Source: Chaunax sp. Z400
Taxonomy: Eukaryota; Chordata; Actinopteri; Lophiiformes; Chaunacidae
NCBI GenBank assembly: GCA_037577475.1
Contig: CM075189.1
Coordinates: 34,656,286-34,720,285 of the forward strand
Reading direction: 5' to 3'
DNA length: 64,000 nucleotides
Position 1 is the stretch's first letter, and the number at the start of each line of letters is the position of its first letter. Below, one piece after another: positions 21,101-33,500 of this stretch. Both the position numbers and the translations under genes were made by a program. The notes below the pieces were generated by a model. That model did not search any database. It was not told where the DNA came from and saw only the letters and a program-made list of their open reading frames with translations.

Positions 21101-23902
21101 TGGCCTGTCTGCAGTCCAGACCAACAGCAACAATCTTCGCTGCTTAAAAAAAAAAAAAAAAGTTAATTATAATTATCTATGTTCCCTGAAAGAGGAAAAA
21201 AAAAATCCTCTGAGCAGACACTGAGGTGTGGAGGGAAGTTTGGTACCTGAAATATCTGAGTCATTTCAAAACACTCTCAATCAAACATTAGAGGGTGATG
21301 AGAAAGCAACTTCACATTTACTCTATTTTCCAATAAATAAATGATCTTTATGACTAATCATAAATTTAACAACACTTGAGCCTGACTTGAAAAAGTGCTG
21401 AAAATGCACACTGACACTCCCGCTTTCACATTCTGCACCGCCTTTGGTTATTTTCCTTTGTTTCCATTCAAACACACCGTCTCACACACAACGCCAGGAC
21501 AGATGTCGTAAAACATTCACTCAGTAGTTAAGCACGGGAAATTCGCACAACAGCACTTCCAGAGCGGATAACGCAACGGGAGTCTTACGAATGATCATAC
21601 GTCTGTCTTTTAAAAAGAAAAACAGTGCAGGAGCATCACCTTGATATTTACATACATGTAACTGGAACCAGTGGTGCACTGGTAAGCGTCTCATACCCTG
21701 CCTATCCACCAACACTGGAAGCAGCATTTTAGTGCTTGGCGAACCCCATCACTCCGTTTGTAGATAGCGTCGAGTCTCAAATTCATTAAGATAAAGGGGC
21801 AGCGTTAAAGCTCGTCTGTTTAATCCGCCACCTCCCCTGAACAGATCATAATTAAATCAGTAAAAGCAGAGTAAACACGAGGTTGGACTAGTACCAAGTA
21901 GGAGGAGAGAGAGGTTTTTTTTTGTTTTTTTCTGGATTTCCAGAACGAAAAGGTGCCAGACCTCTGAAGAGAAAACGGAGGAGAGCGGAAACCCGGAGAG
22001 AAAAAGATGGCAAGAGTTCCAGGGCAAGGCCTATCTTCGCTCTTCAAAGGACCAGAGGGGCTCTTGTCTCTCTCTCTCCCTCCTCTATCCATCCCCCCCA
22101 TGGTTGACTCGTGTCTGGTGAGAAACGATAGAACCCAGCGACTGATACCCCCCCACCGAGGGTATAATTCAATGTGGTTTGGCTCTCAGTGAACACTCAC
22201 ATGCATGCACACAAAGCTCATGAAAAACGACCAACGAAGCAGAGGAGACGGGGGACAATTATCAGAGGCAGTCTCCAAAAAAATAAAAGAGCGACTGCGT
22301 GACGCAAACAACTGTCAACTTCTTCAATCACCAGCTCTAGACACGCTTACATGATGAGCAACAGGATGTGCTGCACCCAGTTGAGTACCTTGACTGATCG
22401 TGATTGTGGCAGAAAAATAGTCGTGACTCACCAGCTATTCTTTGCCTGTCCTCATTTAATCCACACCTTTTCTTCTGTTCCATCAATACACTCCTGCTAA
22501 ATGTGATTCCTCATGACTCTAGACGCTGGGTTCGATTTTCTACACACCAAGCACCCTGTATAGTAAGAGAACAACTGTATTATACTTAACCAGTTTCATT
22601 AAGTTAACATCTTTGTCCATTTAAGATTTAACCATCATGTGAGGCCCAGTCACAACGCAAAGTGGCATAATGAAATAAATCTGTGTCTGCCTGCAAAATA
22701 TGAGGCTCTACACAGTTGGTGACAGTGATTATTAGGCTGCAATACACTTTTCTTCATTACCAGTAAATCGTTTTGTTAGTGGAATGTCAGAAAACGTTTT
22801 TTCCCAAGGTAATCAAGGAGACTAATAATCAATATTTTCGAAACTGACGTATATTTGCAGTAAAATTTAAGCTAATAAGCTAATAGCTTCCTCATTTTTG
22901 GGCAGGAAGCTCTACAGTTCTCACTTCCCTAAGAAGTTAGCATTTAATCGCACAAGCAAAGCCACTAAACAATTTCATTGCAGCTAATTTTTGCCTTTTT
23001 AAATGCTGGTGTGACCAGGCCTTAAGAATGACCGGCAACTTAACATTCTTCTCAGTAGATTCAATCAGTTGGAACAAAATTAGAAGCTTAGGGATATGTA
23101 AAAAGTATGTTTATCTTTGAAACATAGTTCTTTGGTACATTTCATCATCGTTACCATGAAATGTGAGCATCGTCGAGAAATATTTAAAACATCTTGAAAG
23201 GGAATAATGTGTATTAAAAAGATAAATACCTGAGAAAGATTTTTTGATGAAAAACGTGCCACTAATCAAGGTGCAGGGATTTTTTTTTTTTTAAAAGAAA
23301 GGGGGGCTAAAACATGGTTAACAGAGAAGAGACGTTTTGTTCAGTTCACCTCACATTACATTCAGTTACATCAGTCACACCTTGTCTTTCTAATTCAGCC
23401 ATCGCCACCTCTGATCTAAAATAAAAAGGTGGAAATGCAGCAAACAAGGAGCTTTTCTCCCTCTGTCTGAAGAAGTGTGTGTGAAACCCTTAGGCGTACA
23501 TATACACACACATACACTTGTGCGTTGAACTCCACAGAACTTATTCCACTTAAATTCGCCCCTTTTCTTAGGAGCCCAGGCTGATAAGTCTTGTTAAGGC
23601 CAGCTCGTTAGGAAAGGGCTCTCCGTGGCAACAGCTGGGGGACATCAGGTCTGTTGTGCACCGTCCGCCAAACAGGACGTCATTCGTCAGTAGTAGGACA
23701 TTGTGTGTTTTTTGGTTTAAAGAGTCAGTCGAGCAGCAAGGCTTTGATGCATCAACCTTAGGATGGTGGAAAGGAGTGTGTGCAGTGTTTACAAAGAGAA
23801 ACACCTGCCTGATTTTCAGTCTCCGTACCCTCTGATGTGACGCCTCAGAGATTCATTGGGGTGTCTGTGAGCAGACACAAACATTTTCACACGTCTTCTG
23901 TG
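18141..23902. other. Long stretch with no gene recognised
   Basis: Scanned on both strands: open frames are short and none carries a motif I know. Simple features are a poly-A of 16-17 at about 21146, T-rich runs near 21917 and 23281, and A/T-rich stretches near 18780-19030. If the minus-strand candidate exon at 23903-24118 is real, its 3' UTR would fall within 23500-23900. Confidence 0.45.
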
Positions 23903-24118
23903 TCAGTAGAACTTGTCATCGATGCGGAAGTGTGGCCTGGTGACATCGTCAGGGTTGAGGAAGACGGATATGGATTTTCCAGGGTTCTCAGTTTACAGTT
24001 GTTGCAGTCGCTGCGCCATTTTGTCGTCTGAAGGCGAGATGATGCCGTTGGCTGGGTGGTGCCCGGGGGAGCCATGGCCATTGGTGCTAGCTGTTAGCTC
24101 TTTCGGAGACGGCGGCAC
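23903..24118 (-). pseudogene. Candidate terminal exon of an unrecognised gene, interrupted by TAA
   Basis: On the minus strand a pyrimidine-rich acceptor (CTTACCCCTCCAG) precedes a frame starting at 24118. It reads VPPSPKELTASTNGHGSPGH, then SPSDDKMAQRLQQL, then a TAA (23995-23993). The same frame resumes as TENPGKSISVFLNPDDVT and ends RPHFRIDDKFY with TGA at 23903. The protein-like character on both sides of the TAA suggests one coding exon with a stop, or a C-terminus followed by chance. I do not recognise the protein and found no neighbouring exons. The symbol is left empty. Confidence 0.3.
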
Positions 24119-25163
24119 CTGGAGGGGTAAGAGCATAGAGCTAAAAAAAACACTAGAGCTTTCACTGGCGGAAGATGGCAAACTCGGCCGCCATCTTATG
24201 TAGGGAAACATGTGCTGCCTCTACATAAACAAACATTGACAAAGCCTGTATTCGAACCTAAATTTGGTATTTATTTGAAGAGTAACTTGATTGACAATTG
24301 AAAATCAGTATTAAATAGTAAAAATCTTTTATGTCTGCATATTTACATGAAAATGTCTACTAATAGGTGATATGGCACTAATATATACTAATAATGGTGT
24401 TATTGATTAGCAGAAACTTATCAGTATTGCTGTGTAGGGTATGTATATATATATCAAAAATATATGTATATATATAAAATAGCTCCAAGTACTGCACATA
24501 ATTAACCTGGATTTTTTCATAAGGGGGATTTATGGCAAGTTATTCCCTTTTTTTATTCAGACTTATAGATATCTGTAAATAATTCAAGATATATAGAAAT
24601 AATTCAAGATATCATAAATTATATTTAAGATATCTGGATTCAATTTAAGATATCTTGAAATAATTTTGTTATCTTTATTTGTATTACAGATATTTATTTA
24701 ACAATTATAGATATGTTAAATTTAAATTTTGAGCCTATTTCAATGGAGCCTATTTATGATATCTGAAATTAAATGAATGAATCTGTGAAAGTTTTAAACA
24801 TAAATTATAAGATAAATAACTCAAATATAATTTACAACATCCAAAATGTATTTACAGCCAATTATATATATATACAGACAACTATTCCAAACTACTCCAA
24901 CTTCCATATATTTAATAATCTTTATCAACCTTCAATCAATCAATAAATTATGTAATATGGAATCAAAATGTTTACTTGTACAACGCACCAGGTAGTTTGT
25001 CAGCATTAATTTAAAATAGTGTCCAAATTGTCCTGAATTGATTGTTCTGTGAATACATGCACTTCCTGGTTGAGGGGCGCTCTGCAAACAAAAGTTTGGA
25101 CATCCTTAAACTTTTTGCAAGCAGGTGACCCGAGGCTGCTTGTACCCTCCTAAAAATGTTTTA
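24119..25163. other. A/T-rich spacer
   Basis: Rich in short A/T runs and repeated GATAT motifs (24560-24660). No gene or clear transposon ends are seen. An AAGATGGCGGC motif on the minus strand near 24195 matches the YY1 consensus. Confidence 0.45.
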
Positions 25164-25171
25164 TTGCCAGT
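25164..25171. other. Target-site duplication, left copy
   Basis: TTGCCAGT, identical to 26446-26453. Eight bases is the usual hAT target duplication length. Confidence 0.8.
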
Positions 25172-25509
25172 CTATGTTCCCTCTAAGCTGCGCGCCTGCG
25201 CAATCGCGCACTGCTCGCATATGCTCAGCGCACAAGAAAATCTATGCAGCGCATAAAATAAAATCCAACATAAACTGTAAATTAATTAGACCAATAACAT
25301 TTTTTTCTGTATCATTTTGCAATGTAACTCAGAGAGTGACAGGTGTCCAGCCAATGATACGATACGGTTCACTTACGCTACGCAGCCAATCATGGCATTG
25401 ACCGTGCTTGTGTACGGGCCCCGCCCATACGCGCCGTGGCGGTGTGCAGGTTAGCTAGGTAACAATAGTGCGGCGGAGTTAAGCGACGCAAAAGCTAACC
25501 CCTTATCAT

Positions 25510-25656
25510 ATCAAAACAGCATCCAGAAATCGTCTTGAAGTGGCACATTTGGACCAGCTGATGCACATAAAGTCAAAGCAAGAAGCAGACGGGGCCATCG
25601 ACCTGGACAAAGTGTACAACCACTGGAGAAGTGAGAAGGACAGACGTGAAAATTAG
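25510..25656 (+). pseudogene. hAT transposase C-terminal remnant
   Basis: The plus frame reads RNRLEVAHLDQLMHIKSK, then GAIDLDKVYNHWRSEKDRR, and stops at 25654-25656. This resembles the extreme C-terminus after the dimerisation motif of hAT transposases, where a leucine-rich helix is followed by a D.DK....W segment. The catalytic core is absent. The call is supported by the surrounding hAT ends. Confidence 0.5.
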
Positions 25657-26059
25657 GTAAAATTTAAGTCAGATTTGTGCATATTCTAGTGACATTTATT
25701 AAGATTTTTTATTTATGGATATTAATCATTAAATGCTGTTACTATTATATGATTTATGGGTAATAGAAATTCTAATAAAAAACTGTGTAATTAGATATTT
25801 TACAGACAAAGAGTTACAGGAATTTACACTGTATCACAAGCTACAGCACACATGTCATTGTGCAAAATGTGAATGTTTTAATGTGAACAAAATGTTATGT
25901 CTGAAAGGTGTATATGTTTCATTTCTTCCAGAGCAGGACCCTAACCCAGACCACAACTGGACCTCACCCAGGCCAAGGCAGGACTCTCACATATAACTCA
26001 ACTTCTGTTTGTTTGCACTCTTTACCTAGGATTGTATATATAATAGTGTATTGAATGTA

Positions 26060-26268
26060 TATTGTGAGATTGTATATAGGAGTGTACTGTATATACTTAC
26101 ATTCTATTTTTATTCTTACATTCTATTTTTATTCTGGTCTATTTGGTTTATGTCTATTTTTGCTTGCACAGTGCGGGAGTTGTTGCAATCGCATTTCACT
26201 GCTGATGTACTTGTACATTCATGCATGTGACAAATAAAAAGTCTTGAAGTCTTGAAGTCATATAATTG
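26060..26268. repeat. Dispersed element nested in the hAT transposon
   Basis: The segment ends in GATGTACTTGTACATTCATG, a GTGACAAATAAAAA run and a duplicated CTTGAAGT tail, which resembles the 3' ends of short retroposons frequent in fish. Confidence 0.5.
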
Positions 26269-26445
26269 CTGCTGTAATTTGATTCTTTTAATAAGCCATG
26301 TAACTTGCTATGATCCCAGGTTTTGAATAGGTGCGATACTGGTGTGGCCACAGCGTGCACATCTGATGTTGCTCACAGTGGTCCTCAGTGTGCTCAGGGA
26401 GCATGTGTGTATGCCCAGACACATGAAAAATTAGAGGGAACATTG

Positions 26446-26453
26446 TTGCCAGT
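26446..26453. other. Target-site duplication, right copy
   Basis: TTGCCAGT, identical to 25164-25171. Confidence 0.8.
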
Positions 26454-26461
26454 CCATACTA

Positions 26462-26515
26462 GTTAAGATAAGATATTCCTTTATTAGTCCCACAGTGGGG
26501 AAATTCTCAACAGTT
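26462..26515. repeat. Dispersed repeat tail (AAGATAAGATA ... GGGGAAATTC type)
   Basis: It holds TTAAGATAAGATATTCCTTT followed by CCCACAGTGGGGAAATTC. A related copy is at 48186-48262. It resembles a common teleost retroposon end. Confidence 0.55.
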
Positions 26516-26850
26516 AACCTACTCTTTGCATTTGGAATCATGTTTATCATCAGTAGTTTATGAGTTATCAATAATAACCGTGATTTTTCCTTAATGGCAT
26601 ATTGTTATCTAGATATAACTTCTTACCTTTCACAGATCCATTTGAGGGACTCTAAATCTGCATTATCTCAACTACATATTGGTGGCAGTGCCCTGTCTCT
26701 CCCCTTCAAATATGGATATAAATTCCCAGATCTGGATCATGATTTGTATTATCAGGATCCAGTTGCATGTAGCGGTGGACCGTCATGAGTTCTCTGTGCC
26801 TGTGTGTTTTCATTTTGATTGCTCAAATTCATTTAGATTTTTTGTTGTAG
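26516..26850. other. Sequence immediately upstream of the first piwil1 exon found
   Basis: No exon with the arginine-rich start of Piwi-like 1 was found here. It ends in the acceptor TTTTTTGTTGTAG at 26850. Confidence 0.5.
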
Positions 26851-27470
26851 ATCCAGTTTCAAGAGCCTGCACCAACTGCTGGCCCTGCCCCTCAGATGGG
26901 AGATGAAAAAGCAGAGCGGGCTGGTAGAGGGCAGCAGAAGGGTGCTCCAGGACCCTTTCCTACAGAAGGTACAGTCAAACACAAAGTCATCCATTTGTTT
27001 CTTCTGTTAGATGATCTTGATCATTCCTGACTTTTGAAAATCTGGAAAAACGTTATTTGAAATGGGTGATGCACTTAAAAATGTATCATCATTAAGTTCA
27101 TTGTCCACACCCTCTTGAGAAGTTAAGAATGGCAGTGCTTTGAAAAAGAGAAAATAGGCATACACTGAACTTCATCAGGTCGTATCGACTCCACCTGCAC
27201 TGCGAAGGTTAATTTTACTTACCAGGCACTAAAACATTCCCAACGCTTATCATATGTTTTCAGGACTATAACGGGGTTTTGATAGTCCTCATTTGTTTTT
27301 ATCAGCTGTCACACAGATTTCAGCTGGATTTCAGCAGGTGAAGTTGGGAGAAAGAGGAGGACGTCGCCGGGATTTTCATGATGTCGGGATTTTCACCAGG
27401 CAGACTATGGGGCATGTTAAGGACTCAAAGGCTGGTCTGTCTTAATTTGAAAATGACATACCCCCCCCAT

Positions 27471-27501
<31 letters not shown>

Positions 27502-30500
27502 GCAGTTGTACACTTTATAATTAGTGGTGACAATTATAAGTCACTCTCTACAATTGTGTGTGAACTTCCTCAGGAACAAGTGGGCGAGCAATTCGGTTGA
27601 CTGCAAACTACTTCCGCATCGTGTCCCGCCCTCAGTGGGTTCTGTATCAGGACCATGTTGGCTTCAGTCCAGAAATGGAGTCTCGTCGTCTGAGATGTGC
27701 CCTCCTCTTCCAGCATGATGAAGCACTTGGTGCAGCATGGTGCTTTGATGGAGCTCTGCGGTTTCTGCCCCACAAATTGCACAGCAAGGTAATGTGATAA
27801 TTCAGGTGTTTAGAAGAACGTACAAAATGAAGATGCACAACTCGAAATATTGATTTGAAGAGGAAAAATACCAAATTGTGCTGTTAAATGTTTTATGACA
27901 GCTTGGGTTTTAGAAGATGAATTGCTTGATCACTCTAGTGTGTGCGAGCTGTAGACTGGGTGTTGCACAAGGTTTGGTGTTTGTTGTGTAAATGTTGTTC
28001 CCTCCAGACAAATGTTGGTTTTCTTCCTTGTGCTCCGATGTCTGACCTGGTGTTTAGGAGACTGTCCTCCACAGTGAGACTAAGAATGGAGAGAAGGTTC
28101 AGATAACCATCACCCTGACAAATGAACTCCCCCCCCTCTTCTCCAGTATGCCTTCAGTTTTACAACGTCATATTCAAAAGGTACATTTTCCAGTTTTCAG
28201 GTCTGTTAAAGAATAAGTAACACTCCTTAAGTGCTGAACATGTCTTGTGACAAGTGTACTGTGGTTATGGATGGTGCATGTTTAAATAAAAGTAAATCTA
28301 TGTAAATATGCATCATTAAATGTGGTGAGAGCATTTTGGATCTCTGGAAACTTCTCTTAAATGATGTGTTTTCATTTCTACAGGATCCTGAGAATCCTCA
28401 ACATGCAGCAAATTGGACGCAACTATTACAACCCCAGGGATCCACTCGAAGTCCCACAGCACAAGTAAATACATTTGCTTCTCCATTGTTTTCATTGTAA
28501 AGCTCTGGACTTGTAAAGCGTATTGTGAAAGTGGAATCCTCGGGGTGTCTAAAACAACCTGACAGTACAATATATAAACATTTTTATGTCATTACACCAT
28601 TTTAAATATGTTGAGAATTTTTCACAACCAAAACTGCCCACAGTAGGTTGACCCTTTTCACCCCGGCCTCATGAAGTTCTTAATGAGGTCATTATGTTAC
28701 ACTAATCAACCAATACAACTGTGAAAACAACAGTACAGACAGATGATTCTGCAGCCTTCAGAAAAGCTCAATTTATGATCTTTAAAGCAGGGGTCAGGAG
28801 AGTCGAGCAGATTTCACTCCTCCCGACAGTCGGAGGAGAAATGTGGTCTGGAACTTTGGTTGGTTCTGATGTTCAGCCGAAGTTTGGTAGTTTGAGAAGG
28901 TTACAGATCCAGTCTCACGCTTCCCGATTTACTCGTGGACGGTCGGAGCCGGCCCCAGTTTTCAAACATGGTTGATTTTTAGGAGTTAAAATCTGAAAGA
29001 TAAAAGTCAGTATTTTCTGAGCAAGATCTTACTAGCTAATGAGAGAGAAAGCTGCCAAGCAAACAGCAAACTAACGCTAGCTAGCATACTGCTGTTAAAT
29101 GGTAAATGGACTGTACTTAAATAGAACCTTTCTAGTCTGACTGACCACTCAAAGCTTTACAACACAAGCCAGCAGTCACCCATTCACACCAACATTCATA
29201 CACCAATGGAACAGATACTGGGAGCAATTTGGGGTTCAGTATCTTGCATCTTGCCCAAGGACACTTCGACATGAAGACAGCAGGGGCTGGGGATCGAACC
29301 ACCGCCCTGCTGATAGGTGGACGACCGCTCTACCGCTGAGCCACAGCCGCCCAGTTGACCAACGTTAAACCTCCAGTTCTCGCTGAAGGACAGACGGCTG
29401 CTGTTTCTTCTTTTCCTGTTTTCTCAATGCAAAGTAGGCCGACTGTTGTCTTCCTCAGTCATTTTGTTGGCATTGCACAGCTGCTTCTCCATAGATCACG
29501 TGACGTGGTGCATTCATTGTTCCCTCAGACACGAGAATCTTGATGAAATCCCGTAGCTTGTGATGCTCCGTTATTTTGGAATCTTGTATTGTGTGCATGT
29601 TTAACATTTGAGAAAAGATAATCTGTGGAGATCCTTCTGTGTCTCTTTATACCCATTGGTTGTGATTTTAAATCTCCTGTAGTGTGAGCCCAGCTTAATG
29701 AACCCACTTTTGTACTGTATGAGATATGAGGTCTGTACTACCTGATGGTTTGCTATCCTCTAAGTACTAGATAATGTGAAGAACAATGTTGAAGGGGTTT
29801 CTGATTTTGAGGAGTTGTCTTGGTGTTTTAAGGCTAAATCTATTGTCCTTACAGACAGGTTTTAACCCTGTGAGAAGCTGTAGCAGAGCTCTGAACTTGT
29901 GTTCATGATGGGAAAGAAACTGTTTCTTTCAAACGAGCCTGTCCCCTCTGTTGTAGACTGACTATATGGCCGGGCTACAGCACCACCATCTTGCATTATG
30001 AGACGTCCATCATGATGTGTACCTGACGTGAGCCACAAGGTGCTACGTAGCCAGACGGTCCTCGACTTCATGATCAACCTGAGGCAGCAGTGTGGAGGTC
30101 AACGCTTCGTTGAGACCTGCACCAAGGAGCTCGTTGGACTTATAGTTCTCACTAAGTAGGAACCACACGTCTCTCACTCTGTTGGATTAGTATGTAGAAG
30201 TCTTTGTAGGCCTGTCGCAGTAACACCTGATATGTCAGATCAGATGTCCCACAAAGAATTGTGTAGATCATGATAGAGATGCAGAAAAAGAGGAATGAGA
30301 ATCAGAATAAAAATAAAGTGAGGATGAAGAGAGATTAAATTTGAAATAAGAATATGATACACAGAATATATTAATTCAAGTAAAACACAACATTTAAAAG
30401 TAGTGCAGCAGCGCAAATGAGTTTCAAGCCTGTTGGAAAGTAATAGCTAGTTAAATGCTAAAGATAAGAGAAGTTTTCTTCTGTTGGTTCACGTCTATAT

Positions 30501-33500
30501 ATCGATAAGTCGGTAACTTATATAATCATCGTGGCCTACAGGTCTACATCTTCATGTGTTCATCAGCTCTACATTTGTCATCCCTTTCAATGTGCCTTCA
30601 TGTAACATCACCTCATTTCATACCTGTGGTAGACATTCACTCTTCTCTTGCTGCCTCAATTATTCAGGTACAACAACAAAACCTACAGGATCGATGATAT
30701 TGCCTGGGATCACACTCCCAACAACACATTCAAGAAGGGAGACTCTGACATCTCCTTCAAGAACTATTTCAAGTATGTAAGTGTCATGCATTCACACGTA
30801 CTGAGGGGTGAATGTGTTGGCGATCCAAAACCCTTGATTTCATCTACTGAAAATATATGAAATGACCTATTTCCAGTATATAGGTCATTTCTTATTCCAG
30901 TAATTGTTACAAACACTGCTCTGTTAATTTCATCATCAGCTGAATATTTTATTAAGTCATCCCAAAACTTTGATCAACACCAATGTGGAACTGAATGACA
31001 TTGCATGAATGAAGTGTACTTACTTAAAACGACAGCATTTAGGCAGACATTCAACAGCAGTTGGTGCATTTACAGGTGGGACATACCACAGGATCTCTGT
31101 TTCTGCACTTCACGTGTGATTGTCTGTCGACAGTAGGGGTCGAGTGAGGGGAGATTGTCTGCTAGCTAATCCATTTCAGATGGCGTCGTTTTCTCTGACC
31201 AAAAAAAAGAAGAAGCATGTTCATTTAGGTGGCAGTATGTCTTTGCAGCTTGACTGGGCAAAGTCTGTTAGAGGAACACAATGTGTTTGTGTGTGAGAGG
31301 GCGAGCCAGCAAGAGGAGGCGCACAGCTTCAAAATGGAGAATAAACACAAATATGTTACGGACAATGTTTCCAGTGTGGCGGGACAGCACAAATAAATGT
31401 ATGTACGGGAAAAAGCTCTTTGTTTTTGTAAAGCTCTCTTTTGTATTTGTAGAGCACATTTCAACAAGGCCATTCAAAGCGTTTTACATAAAGTATAAAA
31501 GGCATAAATGCAACCTAGAAAAAATCTAAATCATGATAAAGGAAGAAATGAAACTAGAAATGCAGCAGTAAATGGACTCAAACTCCTTCAGTTTAAGGTG
31601 AATACTTGTAAGAGAGAGCGCAGTGTTTGGCTGTGTGATATTACCCTTATTCATGAACATGTTGATGCTGTCTCTTCCAAGCAATATGGCCTGGACATCA
31701 CTGATGGGAACCAGGTGCTGCTGGTCAGCCATGTGAAGAGGTTCAGTCCTGCTGGAGCTCCTCCTCCTGGCCCTGCCATGCTCATCCCAGAGCTGTGCTA
31801 CTTAACAGGTTACATCTTATTCTGCACTTTACCTGCTGACATTACAGACATTTATTGCTTCCTTTGTAACATCTGTATCAAAAGTATAAGAGGTTATTTC
31901 TCACACATGGGTCATGTCAGAGTTTTGATGCGTACAATCTGTAGACGGGCCTTAAGACGGTTCTGTGGTTCTAGGTGACAGAACCTCTTAGTCTGGTATC
32001 AACTTCAAATGGAATCTGGTTGTTTGACAGGCTTGACTGATAAGATGCGATGTGACTTCAACATCATGAAGGACTTGGGCTTCCACACCAGACTGAACCC
32101 AGAGCAGAGGGAGGGACGCCTCAAAAGATTTGTCACAAATATACAGAGGTAGGGGATGATCGCCTACTTAATCAATGCATCCTGTTTTATCTGTTCACGT
32201 GTGGCCAGAAATGCAGCAGTAGCCCTTTAAATGAGCTCAGATTGGGCCCGAGCAGACGCAGCAGTGTACGACCAGTCATCCAGTCAACACTTGGAAGCAT
32301 AGAAGTGTGTTCAAGGCCTAGAAAATCCTGATGACTAGTTTGTCCTTGGATGGTAGAGTAGTTCACGTAAATAATAAAAGTGGATTATGATTAATCCTGC
32401 ACACTCTTCTCTCTCCCCTTCCTTCGTCTTCTGGGCTATTCTTCTCTGTTGGCTGGGGTTCTGCTCTGGCGTGCGGCGTGGGTAATCGCTGGTTCAATAC
32501 TGTTGTTTTTAAAAAATATATATTAAAAGACGACCTTTAACAATTACAGTGCAGATGGAAGATGGTTTCTTTTATTTAGTGGTACTGTTCTCCCAGAGGA
32601 CGATGAAGCTGTAGCTCATACACAACTTGGATATGCTGTTCCAGGTCACACTGATAAAGTTGATATAACGTCCAAAAATAGACGTATAAAAAACTGCCAT
32701 TCTTACTCAAATGGGGACGTCCAGAAGACGTGACCAATGTCAGGAAATCATGTATTTTTGATGTGTTGTGTTTTGTCACAACTGACATTACATTTCGATC
32801 TCTTTTCCACACCCAGGATTAGTGTGACTGGGGGGGAGAGGGGAGAGTAGTCGTAGAGAGGGTGAGCGATAAGCGAGGCCATTAATATTACAATGTGACG
32901 GTGTGAGTTTCATTTAGATAATAATTGCATAATTATCATCATTTAGTTGGATCTTACATTCCGTTTTTCTTTTTTCGTTTTGATAATAATTGACACTTTA
33001 TGATATCGTCCAGATCACGTCAATAATGACAGGGGGTTATGATTAATCTTGCACACTCTTCTCTCTTCCCTTCCTTCGTCTTCCTGTTCTGACAGAGACC
33101 GTGTGCTTCACACATGCTTTAGAGTATTCTTCTCTGTGGGCTGGGGTTCTGGTTCGATAGCGGGGGGGTTTGTTTTGTTTTTTATTAAAAGACCACCTTT
33201 TACAATTAGAGTGCAGATGGAAGATGGTTTCTTTTATTTAGTGGTACTGTTCTTCCAATCTGTTACGAGGATGATGAAGCTGTAGCACATACACAACATG
33301 GATCTGTCCCAGGCCACGCTGATAAAGTATCCAAAAATAGACGTATAAAAATGTCATTCAGAAAGTCATTCTTACTCAAATGGGGACGTCCAGAAGACGT
33401 TACAGATGTCCAGAACTCATGTATTTTTGACGTGATCTAGACGATGGTTTGCTCTGGGATAAATTTCGGGTGTCATATGTCACCAAAAGGAGGAAATGTG

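Larger units (their letters stand above)
25172..26445 (+). mobile_element. hAT-type DNA transposon, degenerate, with 8-bp target duplication
   Basis: The left end starts CTATGTTCCCTCTAA and the right end is the complement of CAATGTTCCCTCTAA, giving inverted ends that differ at one base. Both sides are flanked by TTGCCAGT. The 1,274-bp element contains a short transposase C-terminal remnant and a second repeat (about 26060-26265), so it is non-autonomous. It lies 398 bp upstream of the first piwil1 exon I can identify. Confidence 0.85.

Noticed and set aside
29333..29353. Possible tRNA gene on the minus strand
   Set aside because: A and B boxes are present but the cloverleaf does not close and a SINE body follows. 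It is a tRNA-derived SINE head.
31508..31978. 156-residue plus-strand frame
   Set aside because: Only 31682-31808 is a real piwil1 exon; the rest is intron read through.
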